DNA from: Govania unica
Lineage (GTDB): Bacteria; Pseudomonadota; Alphaproteobacteria; Sphingomonadales; Govanellaceae
Direction: 5' to 3'
Length of the DNA stretch: 64,000 bases
Assembly (NCBI RefSeq): GCF_027920805.1
Contig: NZ_JANWOI010000001.1
Span: forward strand, 186,001 to 250,000
Part shown: positions 43,010 to 51,798 of the stretch, piece after piece
Position numbering within the stretch: position 1 is the stretch's first letter
How the letters are laid out: each line of letters opens with the position of its first letter
Position numbers and translations under genes: made by a program
The notes under the pieces: generated by a model
The model's database searches: none
The model's input: the letters and a program-made list of their open reading frames with translations, nothing else
Told to the model about the DNA's origin: nothing

Positions 43010-45397
43010 TCAGAATGTCCGTTTATAGGTCAGACGAAATTCCCGCCCGCGACCCGGAAGGGCGGCGAGATTGACATAGGTGTCAACGGCAGGCTGGAAA
43101 TAGTGCTTGTCGAACAGATTGTTCACATTGAGCGTGACCTGGTTCTGACCAAAGCTCACAAAGGCCGAGGCATTGACGAGTTCATAGGACGGAAACACCA
43201 CGGCATTGGCCTGCCGCGTGGCCGTGGTCGACACATGCATCACGCCAATGGTCGCGCCCGCCTGACCCCATTCCATCGGTTCGCTGATATAGGTGCCATA
43301 CAGACTGAACGTGGTTTTCGGAATGCTGCGCAATTCATAGCTGCCCGGGAACCCGGCCGGGGAGGTGGCGAAGTTATAGACGGCATAGGTGCCGCCATAG
43401 ACATATTTACCGTCGATCCCCATGGCTTCTGGCGAGATATAGGTGAAAGCGGTATCCGGACCTTCGATGATGGTCTTCTGATGGTTTCCGGCGAAGGTCA
43501 AACTGATATTGTCATTGACCAGCCAGCGGGCTTCGAGTTCGACGCCCTTGCCGGTGGTGCCGACCACGCGGTCGAAGGTGCTCAGACGTGTGCGGTTCTG
43601 CCGGTAGGCCGACAAGGCGCCAACCAGTGTCGAATTAAAAAGATCGAATTTGACCCCGCCTTCGATCAGGTCTGAATCTGACAACCACTGGCCGTTGCTG
43701 ATGAGGCCGGGAGACACGTCACCGGCCTGACTGCCTTCGATGGCCGAGCTTTTGGCATAGGTGAAATAAGGAATAAGGCCTGTGCCGGTTTTCAGGCTGA
43801 CGCTGGCGTTCCAGGTAAAATCGCCGCCGCTTGTGGCGGCTGTCAGGATGGAGCTGCCGGTGCTCTTGCCGCGATCGGTTGAATCAAGTTTGTACCAGTC
43901 ATAGCGCGCCCCGAGCATGACATTCACCAGACCACCAAAGGTCATGTCGCTCATGAGGAACGCGCCGATATCGTTCCAGGTGCTTTTGATGTCATTGTCC
44001 CAGCCGAGCGACGGCATGGAGAACGGATCGGCGAAGATGTCGGTGGCCGTTGCGCCATAGGTCAGATCGCGGCGGTCGAGGGCTACATAGCCTGAGTTGA
44101 AGCTTTCCTTGCGGAAGCCGTTGTAGTCGCGATAGGACATCCCGACCACATGTTTGGATTCAAGCCCGATTGCGGGAAGATCTAACGCGAAATCGGCACT
44201 GCCGCGCAGTTCGAATATGCGGGCTTCGTACCAGGCCGGGAAGCCGTAGCTGACAAAACGCTGGTTCTTCAGTTGATCGTAAAAGCCCTGAACCCGGAGC
44301 CGCGTGCTGTCGCCGATTTTTTTGCTGAGATCGGCGTAAAAGGTTTTGGTGTCGGTTTCCGAAAAATCGGCGTCGCTGACCATCACCGTGCGGCGGTCGA
44401 GCTTGGCGGTGCCGACCCCTTCATCCAGGGTGAAGCGGGCATTCGGGTTGGGTTTGGTGCCGAAATATCCGGCAATCAGGGAGGACCCGATTTCGTTCGG
44501 TGCAATGCGGCCGTCGCCGTTCGTGTCCTTGATGGTGGTGTCGCGGCCGGTGATATAGGTGCCGGTATCGACCAGATCCTGGGTCAGACGGTTCCAGCCC
44601 GGAGTCTGTATATAGCCGCTTGAATTGTAAATAAGCGCGCCGACCGCAAGTGTCGTCGTGTCATTCAGGTCAAAGTCGCTGGCCATCTGCAACAGCTTAT
44701 GTTCGGGATGCACACCCTTATAAAAACTGCCGGAATTTTCATATTCGGCATAGATATTGACGGCCCCGACGATATTGCCGATTTCCACGGGCAGCGTCAG
44801 ATTGCCGCCGAGATTGAATTTGTCATAGCTGCCGGTGGTGACTTCGATATTGCCGGTCGTCCGGGTTTTGATCTGGCCATTGGCATCGCGGCCGCTGCGC
44901 GGGGAAATGTTCAGGAACCCGCCGACCTTGCCAGCGCCAAACAAAGCGGTCGGCGGCCCGCGCAGGATTTCAATACTTTCAGCGGCAGCAAGCGGCGTCT
45001 GATAGGTGCCGCGATTTTCGATGCGCTTGAAGCCGCGATAATAGGTTTCAGCGATGGTGCCGCGCAGATTAACCGACCCCTTGACGCCGAAATAGCTCGC
45101 GGTGAACGAGCCCGGGGCGATGGCCATAAGATCGTCGACTTCCTCGATGCCATAGCGCAGCAGGGTCTGATCGCTGATGAAGGTGGCGGCGCGCGGCGTT
45201 TCCGTCAGCGGCTTGTCGATGCCGAACAGACTGTCGCGCGGGGTGGTTTCGATCAGGCCGACCTTGTCCGAGCCATAGACGATGATTTCCTCATAGTCGG
45301 TGGAGGGCGTTGGAGCGGGTTCATCTGCAAAGGCGCTGCCGGCAATGCCGATGGCGGTGGTGACAAGCATCAGGGTTCGAAATCGGGAAACATACAT
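43010..45397 (-). CDS. TonB-dependent receptor linked to PhoD, with an EF-hand-like loop
   Basis: The 795-residue protein has a signal peptide (about 1-24, ending AFA), the TonB-box-like YEEIIVYGS, and a plug with GVKGSVNLRGTIAETYYRGF and SIEILRGPPTALFGAGKVGG. The barrel ends in YKRTF. An outer loop contains DTNGDGRIAPNE, with Asp, Asn, Asp, Gly, Ile and Glu in EF-hand positions 1, 3, 5, 6, 8 and 12, so it may bind calcium. It is the first gene of the phoD operon, with a Pho-box-like triple repeat 60-90 bp upstream. The likely substrate is an organic phosphate or a phosphate-bearing chelate, by context. Confidence 0.92.
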   Translation of the reverse strand: MYVSRFRTLMLVTTAIGIAGSAFADEPAPTPSTDYEEIIVYGSDKVGLIETTPRDSLFGIDKPLTETPRAATFISDQTLLRYGIEEVDDLMAIAPGSFTASYFGVKGSVNLRGTIAETYYRGFKRIENRGTYQTPLAAAESIEILRGPPTALFGAGKVGGFLNISPRSGRDANGQIKTRTTGNIEVTTGSYDKFNLGGNLTLPVEIGNIVGAVNIYAEYENSGSFYKGVHPEHKLLQMASDFDLNDTTTLAVGALIYNSSGYIQTPGWNRLTQDLVDTGTYITGRDTTIKDTNGDGRIAPNEIGSSLIAGYFGTKPNPNARFTLDEGVGTAKLDRRTVMVSDADFSETDTKTFYADLSKKIGDSTRLRVQGFYDQLKNQRFVSYGFPAWYEARIFELRGSADFALDLPAIGLESKHVVGMSYRDYNGFRKESFNSGYVALDRRDLTYGATATDIFADPFSMPSLGWDNDIKSTWNDIGAFLMSDMTFGGLVNVMLGARYDWYKLDSTDRGKSTGSSILTAATSGGDFTWNASVSLKTGTGLIPYFTYAKSSAIEGSQAGDVSPGLISNGQWLSDSDLIEGGVKFDLFNSTLVGALSAYRQNRTRLSTFDRVVGTTGKGVELEARWLVNDNISLTFAGNHQKTIIEGPDTAFTYISPEAMGIDGKYVYGGTYAVYNFATSPAGFPGSYELRSIPKTTFSLYGTYISEPMEWGQAGATIGVMHVSTTATRQANAVVFPSYELVNASAFVSFGQNQVTLNVNNLFDKHYFQPAVDTYVNLAALPGRGREFRLTYKRTF

Positions 45398-45457
45398 ATG
45401 AGGGGGAGTCCTTGGCCGGGGAGAGGATGAGTTACCGGCGCAACCTATCGGTGCATT

Positions 45458-45486
45458 TTTACAGTTCGATGACGGAGGGGTTACAA
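45458..45486 (-). promoter_or_regulatory. Pho-box-like triple repeat upstream of the receptor-phoD operon
   Basis: On the minus strand three 7-base elements, TTGTAAC, CCGTCAT and CTGTAAA, are spaced by CCCT and CGAA, giving an exact 11-bp period. This is the PhoB half-site spacing (consensus CTGTCAT, 4-bp gaps). The array lies in the upstream region of the receptor gene at 45397. Regulation by phosphate starvation is inferred. Confidence 0.65.
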
Positions 45487-45523
45487 ATAAAAATCACCAT
45501 GATCTCAGGATTTTCAAAGCCAT

Positions 45524-45562
45524 AAAAAAAGATCCGTGGCGGTCTCCCGCAACGGATCTTTT
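45524..45562 (-). terminator. rho-independent terminator of the alkaline phosphatase gene
   Basis: The stem AAAAGATCCGT (45527-45537) pairs with ACGGATCTTTT (45552-45562). On the minus strand it is followed by a run of seven T residues, 28 bp beyond the stop at 45590. Confidence 0.88.
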
Positions 45563-45589
45563 GCTTGATGGAAGCCTGCAATTCTCGGT

Positions 45590-47050
45590 TTATGGGAATG
45601 CGAGCGCCCTGGCCATGACGTCATATAAAAGATTTTGTTCCATGACCCCATGCAGGGCTTCCGCATTCGGACCCCGGGCGAAGGCCGCGACGTCCTCCCC
45701 GCCATGGGCGCCGCTCGTGACCGGAACGACGGCCTGCTGGCGATAGGTTTCCGCGGTTGTGTCCACATCGCTGAGGTCGGCCCGTGCGCCGCTCACTGCG
45801 CCGGGGGCGGCATAATAGCCAAGGGTGGTATAGGGCTTGCCGTCGGCGGCATGAGTAAAGTCTGCATCGCCGTCTTTTTCATGATCGTCGCTGCCGACAA
45901 CCTTGCCGAGAATCGGATTGCCGCGTTTCGGGTATCCGGCGATGGTGAAGCTATGCGAATGATCGGCGGTAACGATGATCAGGGTGTCGCTTTCGTTCGT
46001 TATGGCATTGGCGGCGGCGACGGCGCGGGCAAGCTCCACACCGTCATGGAGCGCGTTATAGGCATTCCCAGCATGATGAGCATGATCGATGCGCCCAGCC
46101 TCGACCATGAGGAAATAGCCCTTGCCCTTGCGGGCGAGCATGCGGATGGCGGTTTGCGTCATCTCGGTCAGCGACGGTTCACCGGCTTTGTCGCGCTTGC
46201 GGTCGGCCTCATAGCGCATATGGCTTGGCTCGAAAAGGCCAAGCAGATGGCTCGTTTTCGTGAGATCGAGCGCATCGAGTTCGGCCTTGCTTGTGACATA
46301 AGCGCCGTGCGGATATGTCTGCTGCCATTCGCCGATGAGATTGCGCCCGTCTTTGCGGCCGCCGCTTTGGTCGGGATATTCGGGATCGGGCATATCTTTG
46401 GGCATGAAATTCTTGCGCCCGCCGGCCAGCGCCACATCAATGCCATGGCCGAACTTGAACTCGACAAACTGCCGGGCGATATCGCGGCATCCGGCAAGGA
46501 TCGCGGCTTCTGGCATATGGGCGTCGCTTTCCCAGTCGCGTTCGGGGCTATGGGCGTAAGTTGTGGCCGGTGTCGCATGGGTCAGGCGGGTGGTGGTGAC
46601 GACACCCGTGGCCCGCCCCGCCGCTGCGGCTTTTTCAAGAAGGGTCTGCAACTCCGCCCCGCGCGCCGACGCGCAGTCGGCGCGGAGCGCGCGGTCACTC
46701 ATGCCGATCACCCCGGCCTTGGTTTTCTCGCCGCTCATGATGGCGGTGGCGGTGCCGGCTGAATCCGGCACCTGCTGATTGGTGTTATAGGTTTTGATCA
46801 GCGCGAGATGGGGATAAGTCTCCCACGGCAACACCGTCTCCTCGCCCGGCTTGCCCTCCAGCTGCCCGGCGAGAATGCGCATGGCGGTAAGCGTGCTCAC
46901 CCCCATGCCATCGCCAATGAACAAAATGACATTATGCGGACCTGCAGTCTGGGACGGACCATGAGCCAGCATCACCGGCTTCGCGCAACCGCTGATCGCA
47001 AGAAGAGAAAGGGAGATCAAGCCAAACCGCAAGAAACGCAACCGCACCAT
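45590..47050 (-). CDS. alkaline phosphatase, predicted lipoprotein
   Basis: The 486-residue start at 47050 is preceded by GGAGG and chosen over an upstream GTG. A lipobox, LLAISGC, ends the signal peptide at about residue 22, so the enzyme is likely membrane-anchored. The PhoA fold is complete: metal-site VILFIGDGMG, the nucleophile serine in VPDSAGTATAIMSG, EAGRIDHAHHAGNA, TADHSHSF, and SGAHGGEDV with the last histidine. It hydrolyses phosphomonoesters in the periplasm or at the outer membrane. It faces the phoD operon's promoter region on the same strand, as a separate transcription unit ending in a terminator. Confidence 0.93.
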   Translation of the reverse strand: MVRLRFLRFGLISLSLLAISGCAKPVMLAHGPSQTAGPHNVILFIGDGMGVSTLTAMRILAGQLEGKPGEETVLPWETYPHLALIKTYNTNQQVPDSAGTATAIMSGEKTKAGVIGMSDRALRADCASARGAELQTLLEKAAAAGRATGVVTTTRLTHATPATTYAHSPERDWESDAHMPEAAILAGCRDIARQFVEFKFGHGIDVALAGGRKNFMPKDMPDPEYPDQSGGRKDGRNLIGEWQQTYPHGAYVTSKAELDALDLTKTSHLLGLFEPSHMRYEADRKRDKAGEPSLTEMTQTAIRMLARKGKGYFLMVEAGRIDHAHHAGNAYNALHDGVELARAVAAANAITNESDTLIIVTADHSHSFTIAGYPKRGNPILGKVVGSDDHEKDGDADFTHAADGKPYTTLGYYAAPGAVSGARADLSDVDTTAETYRQQAVVPVTSGAHGGEDVAAFARGPNAEALHGVMEQNLLYDVMARALAFP

Positions 47051-47088
47051 TCTCGTATACCTCCGCACTATTCATGGTCGGCGGCATC

Positions 47089-47117
47089 ATGTCAGGCGGA
47101 TGTTACAGATATGTGAG
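47089..47117 (+). promoter_or_regulatory. weaker 11-bp-periodic repeat upstream of alkaline phosphatase
   Basis: ATGTCAG, ATGTTAC and ATGTGAG start at 47089, 47100 and 47111, an exact 11-bp period with shared TGTxA. It resembles a Pho box, but it reads on the plus strand, away from the phosphatase gene, so the assignment is weak. Confidence 0.35.
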
Positions 47118-47161
47118 CGCGTTACCGCATCCGGGCTGCCCTTCGCGTGGACCGCAGGATG

Positions 47162-47353
47162 TCAGCGGCCCACGCGAATATCTGGCATGGAGTTAAACAC
47201 ACCGAACACTTGCAGCAGCCATAACACCACGGCGATCACCACGACGGCATTGAGGATGCGTTTGATCTTTGGGTCCATGGGGATGTAGGTGTTGACGAGC
47301 CATAACAGCACGCCAATCACGATCAGGACTATGACCAGGTGAACGAGAGACAT
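47162..47353 (-). CDS. small two-helix membrane protein (Thivi_2564 type)
   Basis: The 63-residue protein has two membrane helices, LVHLVIVLIVIGVLLWLV (3-20) and ILNAVVVIAVVLWLLQVFGVF (33-53), joined by NTYIPMDPKIKR. This matches the Thivi_2564-like family of small inner-membrane proteins of unknown function. The ATG at 47353 follows AGGAG. It lies about 50 bp after the SYLF gene on the same strand, so they may be co-transcribed. Confidence 0.8.
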   Translation of the reverse strand: MSLVHLVIVLIVIGVLLWLVNTYIPMDPKIKRILNAVVVIAVVLWLLQVFGVFNSMPDIRVGR

Positions 47354-47403
47354 CGGTTTCTCCTGTTAGATCATCGCATGCGCTGCGCGGGTCGGTGGCT
47401 TTG

Positions 47404-47970
47404 TCAGCGTTTGATATGGGAAATTTTCGTGCCCTCGATGCTCACGCCGGCCATCAGTCCTTCCTGTCCGAAGATGAAGGCATAGGCATCGTCCTTCAAT
47501 GAGGTGGTTGACAGATTTTTGGCGGCGCCTTCATTGACGACGACCACGGTTGGCCCCACACCGATTTCCCAGCCATGGGTTTCCTGAATATATTCGAGCG
47601 CTTTTTCGTTCATCAGGAACACCACATAGCCATAAGACTGCGCCCCGGCCTGTAGGCCCCAGGATCCGGTCACGGAGTTGTAATAGCCAAGCACGCTATT
47701 GCCCCGGATCAGCTCGCCTTCGCCATAACTGCCGCCGAACACGAGACCGGCCTTGATGATGTTCGGAAACACCAGAATGGCCTTGGCCTTGTGGGAGAGC
47801 TGCTCGGCAAAGGGATGGGTTCGGTAAAGCTGGTGCAGGGCCTGCCGGGAATCCCTGTCGAGATCCTCAGACGAGGCGGCTGTGGCGGGCGTGGTCAAGG
47901 CCATCGGGGCCGCCACCGCTGTTGCCAGCATGAGGGCGAAAAATAGTCCTGATCTCATGGTCAATGTCAT
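47404..47970 (-). CDS. SYLF-domain (Ysc84-like) lipid-binding protein, exported
   Basis: The 188-residue protein has a signal peptide (about 1-31, ending TAA) and one SYLF domain. Typical segments are LSHKAKAILVFPNIIKAGLVFGGSYGEGEL, GYYNSVTGSWGLQAGAQSYGYVVFLMN and GVGPTVVVVNEGAAK. SYLF proteins bind phosphoinositides or other anionic lipids in eukaryotes; the bacterial exported forms are poorly understood. The ATG at 47970 has CAGGAG just upstream. Confidence 0.9.
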   Translation of the reverse strand: MTLTMRSGLFFALMLATAVAAPMALTTPATAASSEDLDRDSRQALHQLYRTHPFAEQLSHKAKAILVFPNIIKAGLVFGGSYGEGELIRGNSVLGYYNSVTGSWGLQAGAQSYGYVVFLMNEKALEYIQETHGWEIGVGPTVVVVNEGAAKNLSTTSLKDDAYAFIFGQEGLMAGVSIEGTKISHIKR

Positions 47971-48179
47971 TGCTCCTGTCGGGAGCCGCAGACCTTCAGC
48001 ATGAAAGAGTGTTTGTCACATGCGCCAGGCCGAATACGGCTGCTGTTTGATGGAGTTCCGGATGGACGGATGTTCACGGCGGGTGCCGTACCGAACATTA
48101 CTCAGACATCTACGCGACATAACATGACGATAGGATCTTACCATCGATCCCGGTGAGCAACAACTTTTCGGGCAATGGA

Positions 48180-48256
48180 TGGTGTCCCCGACTGGATTCG
48201 AACCAGTGGCCTTCAGATTAGGAATCTGACGCTCTATCCTACTGAGCTACGGGGAC
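48180..48256 (-). tRNA. tRNA-Arg (CCT)
   Basis: On the minus strand the 77 bases start GTCCCCGTAGCTCAG. The anticodon stem is TCAGA/TCTGA with the loop TTCCTAA (anticodon CCT), the T-loop is GGTTCGAATCC, and an encoded CCA follows. It reads AGG codons. There is no sign of an integrated element beside it. Confidence 0.95.
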
Positions 48257-48352
48257 CTGCTTGTGCGGACTGCGGCCTTCTTATAGCAAGCTCCGGGACG
48301 GCTTCCAACCCCGTGTGGTTGCGTTATGGCTGTTGCTTGCTAAACTTTCTTC

Positions 48353-49393
48353 ATGAAGCGTTTTGCGTGCTTGATCCCTCTGCTGTTGCTCGTCTGTCTC
48401 GGGGCGTCGTCGCCGCTTGCGGAGGAGGCTGTTTCGCTCACCTTGCCGCCGCGGCTGAAGGATATAGGGGCGGCCCGGGTGCGCTCGGTCGTGGACGGCG
48501 ACACGGTGCGGCTTGAGGATGGGCGGCAGGTGCGGCTGGTTGGCACACAGGCGCCGAAACTGCCGCTCGGGCGCAAGGACTTCAAAGCCTGGCCGCTTGG
48601 CGATGAGTCAAAGGCGCTGCTGGAGCGTCTGCTGCTCGGGCGGGCGGTGACGCTGCATGCGGGCGGGGCGGAGATGGATCGTCACGGCCGGGTGCTCGCG
48701 CATCTGCTGCGGGACGATGGGCTCTGGGTTCAAGGCGCCATGGTCGAGGCCGGGATGGCGCGGGTCTACAGCTTCCCTGACAATCGCGTGGCGGTGGCCG
48801 AGCTCCTTGCGCTTGAGACGGCGGCGCGGACGGCGCGGCGCGGCATCTGGGCCGATCCCTATTATGCGGTGCGCACGGATATCAGTGTGGCGCGTCACGT
48901 GGGCGGCTATGAACTGGTCGAAGGCCGGGTGCTGCATGTGACCACGGTGAAGGGGCGGAGCTACCTTAATTTCGGTAGCGATTACAAAACGGATTTCACC
49001 ATCACACTTGATACCGTGGGGCGCCGAGCCTTGGCCAAGCACAAGCTGAAACCCGAATTTTTCGAAGACAGCGTCATTCGCGTGCGCGGTTGGGTGTCCT
49101 GGGAAAACGGCCCGATGATTGCGGTCAACCATCCCGAACAGATCGAAATTCTGAGCCCGTCGGAGAGCCTGCAGGCGGCGCTGCAAAAGGCGATCAAGCC
49201 GCCGAAACGGGTCAAGGCGGACAAAGCCGCAAAATCCCCGAAAGGTGAAAGCAAGGAGAAACCGGCAAAACGCGCCAGACGCAGCAAGGCCGAGAAAGCC
49301 GACAAAACAGAGACTGGCGATCAACCCGACAAACCCAGGAAACCGCGCAAACCGCGCGTCAAAAAACCCAAGGAGCCGGAGGACAGCCTGTGA
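48353..49393 (+). CDS. exported staphylococcal-nuclease-like protein with Lys-rich tail
   Basis: The 346-residue protein has a signal peptide (about 1-23) and then an SNase domain (about 40-165): VDGDTVRL (47-54, acidic metal ligands), VRLVGTQAPK with Arg61, and DRHGRVLAHL with Arg113. A second beta domain follows (about 175-270). The last 75 residues are a Lys/Pro/Ala-rich low-complexity tail with repeats such as KPRKPRKPRVKKPK. The nuclease would act outside the inner membrane. The tail could bind nucleic acid or anionic cell-wall polymers, by inference. Confidence 0.88.
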   Translation: MKRFACLIPLLLLVCLGASSPLAEEAVSLTLPPRLKDIGAARVRSVVDGDTVRLEDGRQVRLVGTQAPKLPLGRKDFKAWPLGDESKALLERLLLGRAVTLHAGGAEMDRHGRVLAHLLRDDGLWVQGAMVEAGMARVYSFPDNRVAVAELLALETAARTARRGIWADPYYAVRTDISVARHVGGYELVEGRVLHVTTVKGRSYLNFGSDYKTDFTITLDTVGRRALAKHKLKPEFFEDSVIRVRGWVSWENGPMIAVNHPEQIEILSPSESLQAALQKAIKPPKRVKADKAAKSPKGESKEKPAKRARRSKAEKADKTETGDQPDKPRKPRKPRVKKPKEPEDSL

Positions 49394-49452
49394 CCGTGCT
49401 CTGAGCTGAAGGGGGGCAAACCATCAGCTTGAGCGATACCTTCAGTCGGCGG

Positions 49453-50280
49453 TCAGGTCTCGATGCGGTCGAGAACTTCGCCGTCGGGGGCGAAACAGAC
49501 GGCAACCAGAGGGCCGCCATGGCCGCAGCCGCCGTCTATGGTGGCGGCATAGGGCAGGTCGAGATTGACCCCGCGCTGTTTCTGATCAAAGCCGCGAATG
49601 ACGCGGGTGAAGCCGTTGAACGGGCGATCCAGCCCGTCGAAAAGGCCGGTGTCCCACCAGAAAATATCGCCCTGCGTCTGCAAGGGGCGGTTCGGGTCCA
49701 CGGCGGCATGAACAAAAAACAGTCCGCCGCAGTCTGTATAGGCGGCGCGTTTGACTGCGGTCATCAGTTCGTGATGGCCGGGGGTGCGATGCATGCAGTT
49801 CCTGAGCGCGCTGGTCCATTTGGTGATGGCGCGCGGCCCGTCGCGCACATGACCGCGAGCGCTCATGAGCGTGCTGCCATAAGCCTCGATGGTCGGGCCG
49901 ATGCCGTGATCGAGCAGCCACTCCAGGATTTCGGGTGGGTTCTGGGCGAATTGAAGCTGCAGCAGCTTGGACCACATTTCTTCCTGTGCGCCGCGCAGAT
50001 AGACGAAATCATGGGGCTGAAACACCCCGGAGCGGGATAAAAGCCGGCGGCGGGTGTGCAGCAATTCATCCACGGTGGCGTGGACGTCGGGGCCGAGGCC
50101 GGTGTAATTGCCAAGATAAACGAGACGGTCACCGGGGACAAAGCGTGGCACAAGTTCGCGATGCAGGGCGGCGAGCTTGGCGGCATGGCCATGGATGGCG
50201 GCCACGCTCCAGATCCGCTGCGGACGGTCGAGGCGCGCGAATCGGGTCTCATCCAGGGACAAGGCGACCGGCTTGTTCAT
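49453..50280 (-). CDS. metallophosphoesterase-like protein with degenerate active site
   Basis: The 275-residue start at 50280 has GGGAGGG upstream and is better than the longer frame. The fold follows PPP-type metallophosphoesterases, but the metal motifs are altered. Motif I reads AAIHGH (27-32) instead of GDxHG, motif II reads LGNYTGLGP with Asn58 for Asp, and motif III reads RGAQEE with Ala98-Gln99 for Asn-His. The later FFVHAAVDP strand keeps its histidine. Similar degenerate proteins occur in other alphaproteobacteria, so it may be a conserved pseudo-enzyme or use different chemistry. Neighbours give no clear clue. Confidence 0.85.
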   Translation of the reverse strand: MNKPVALSLDETRFARLDRPQRIWSVAAIHGHAAKLAALHRELVPRFVPGDRLVYLGNYTGLGPDVHATVDELLHTRRRLLSRSGVFQPHDFVYLRGAQEEMWSKLLQLQFAQNPPEILEWLLDHGIGPTIEAYGSTLMSARGHVRDGPRAITKWTSALRNCMHRTPGHHELMTAVKRAAYTDCGGLFFVHAAVDPNRPLQTQGDIFWWDTGLFDGLDRPFNGFTRVIRGFDQKQRGVNLDLPYAATIDGGCGHGGPLVAVCFAPDGEVLDRIET

Positions 50281-50424
50281 GACCCTCCCTTTATTGTCGT
50301 ATCCGGCTTTATGAGCTAACCGGCATTCAGGCATGTTCCAAGGTTAGGTAATACTAGCTCTAGTGGCTGAGTTTTGGAAGGCACCTTGATATGGTGATTG
50401 TTAAAATTTTAAGCGGGGAGGGGC

Positions 50425-50460
50425 ATAAAAAAACGCCCGGAACTTTCGTCCCGGGCGTTT
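50425..50460 (-). terminator. terminator of the CarD gene
   Basis: AAACGCCCGG (50431-50440) pairs with CCGGGCGTTT (50451-50460), and a T-run follows on the minus strand, 18 bp beyond the carD stop. Confidence 0.9.
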
Positions 50461-50478
50461 GATCGGAGAGACGCGCGA

Positions 50479-50982
50479 TCAGGCGGCGCGCAACATATCT
50501 TCAAGCCGTTTGACCGCGGCGATTTCCTCGATCTTCTCAACAGCGGCCACTTCGCGAGCGAGGCGTGCGAGGGCTGATTCGTAGATCTGCCGTTCGCTGT
50601 AAGATTGTTCCGGCTGTTCGGCCGTGCGATGCAGGTCGCGCACCACTTCAGCGATCAGGACGAGGTCGCCCGAATTGATCTTGGCTTCATATTCCTGAGC
50701 CCGGCGGCTCCACATGGTGCGCTTGATTTTCGCTTTGCCGGTCAGGGTCTTGAGGGCCTGCTGCATGGTATCGGCATTGGCCAGTTTGCGCATGCCCACC
50801 ATCTTTGCCTTGTTGGTGGGGACGCGCAGGGTCATGCGCTCTTTTTCAAACCTGATGACGTATAATTCAAGCTCCATGCCTGAAATCATTTGTTTCTCGA
50901 TATCGAGAATCCGCCCGACTCCGTGTTTCGGATAGACGATGTAATCATTTTTCGCGAAATCGAGGGAATTTGTTTTCTTCAT
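50479..50982 (-). CDS. carD: CarD/CdnL-family RNA polymerase-binding regulator
   Basis: The 167-residue protein has the N-terminal RNAP-interacting Tudor-like domain (FAKNDYIVYPKHGVGRILDIEK) and a helical C-terminal domain with WSRRAQEYEAKINSGDLVLIAEVVRDLHR. It binds the polymerase beta subunit and stabilises open complexes at rRNA and other promoters. The ATG at 50982 is preferred to a TTG further upstream. It is close to fdxA, a pairing conserved in alphaproteobacteria, and has its own terminator. Confidence 0.94.
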   Translation of the reverse strand: MKKTNSLDFAKNDYIVYPKHGVGRILDIEKQMISGMELELYVIRFEKERMTLRVPTNKAKMVGMRKLANADTMQQALKTLTGKAKIKRTMWSRRAQEYEAKINSGDLVLIAEVVRDLHRTAEQPEQSYSERQIYESALARLAREVAAVEKIEEIAAVKRLEDMLRAA

Positions 50983-51189
50983 TGCCAACCGCTTCTCTCT
51001 GCACAAAAATTCAACCGCATCCCGAGTGTTCTACGGGTCAGTTAAAACCAGCTGCCACACAGCCGCCAATTGAGCGGCCGTGCAGGGTAAGGGCTAAAAG
51101 TCGCCGTAAAAACAAGCGCTCAGTGACTGCGCTCGCGTTGTGTTCAGTTGCGATGCCACAACATGTAGATGCCACTGTAGCATAATTAG

Positions 51190-51228
51190 CCAAAAAAGAC
51201 AGCCCCTGTGACAGAACGTCACAGGGGC
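51190..51228 (-). terminator. terminator of the ferredoxin gene
   Basis: GCCCCTGTGAC (51202-51212) pairs perfectly with GTCACAGGGGC (51218-51228). On the minus strand a TTTTTT run follows after GTC. Confidence 0.88.
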
Positions 51229-51289
51229 CGCCGGATTTTGAGGCGAACCTGACTGGAAAAGCTAGAAAACCGGAGGCAAAAAGAGCTTA

Positions 51290-51622
51290 TCAGCCGCCGG
51301 GCTTGTCGCTGAAATATTTAGCGAATTTGCCTTCTTCGCCCTTGAACTCGTCAGCATCGGCCGGAGCCGGGCCTTTTTCCGAGATATTGGGCCAGGTTTC
51401 GCCGTATTTCGCGTTCAGTTCGAGCCACTGGTCGAGACCGTCTTCGGTGTCGGGGAAGATGGCTTCGGCCGGGCATTCCGGTTCGCAGACGCCGCAATCG
51501 ATACATTCATTGGGGTTGATGACGAGCATATTCTCGCCTTCATAGAAGCAATCGACCGGGCAAACCTCCACGCAATCCATGTATTTGCATTTGATGCAGG
51601 CTTCCGTGACGACATAGGTCAT
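51290..51622 (-). CDS. fdxA: 7Fe ferredoxin FdxA
   Basis: The 110-residue electron carrier has the first cluster cysteines in [20 protein letters not shown] and the second in [19 protein letters not shown], the arrangement of a 3Fe-4S plus 4Fe-4S ferredoxin. The C-terminal half ([18 protein letters not shown]) is also typical of FdxA. It sits between the NsrR island and CarD. In many alphaproteobacteria it directly follows the helicase and S4 genes; here about 2.6 kb of other genes separate them. Confidence 0.95.
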   Translation of the reverse strand: MTYVVTEACIKCKYMDCVEVCPVDCFYEGENMLVINPNECIDCGVCEPECPAEAIFPDTEDGLDQWLELNAKYGETWPNISEKGPAPADADEFKGEEGKFAKYFSDKPGG

Positions 51623-51798
51623 CGATTTTCTCCAAACGTGCCGCCCAATTTGCCGAGGTGGCGGTACAGACGATGATTACTAGGATTTCTTACGAGCGAG
51701 CGGCGTGAGAGGCAAGCCCAAAAAGCGCCCGCTCCGTGTTTTCTGATATTTGTCAATTCTATTCAGTAAGTAAGACTGAATTGCACAAAATTCCAGAG

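Noticed and set aside
48180-48256. tRNA-Arg as a second integration site
   Set aside because: No duplicate of its 3' end and no integrase is found nearby.
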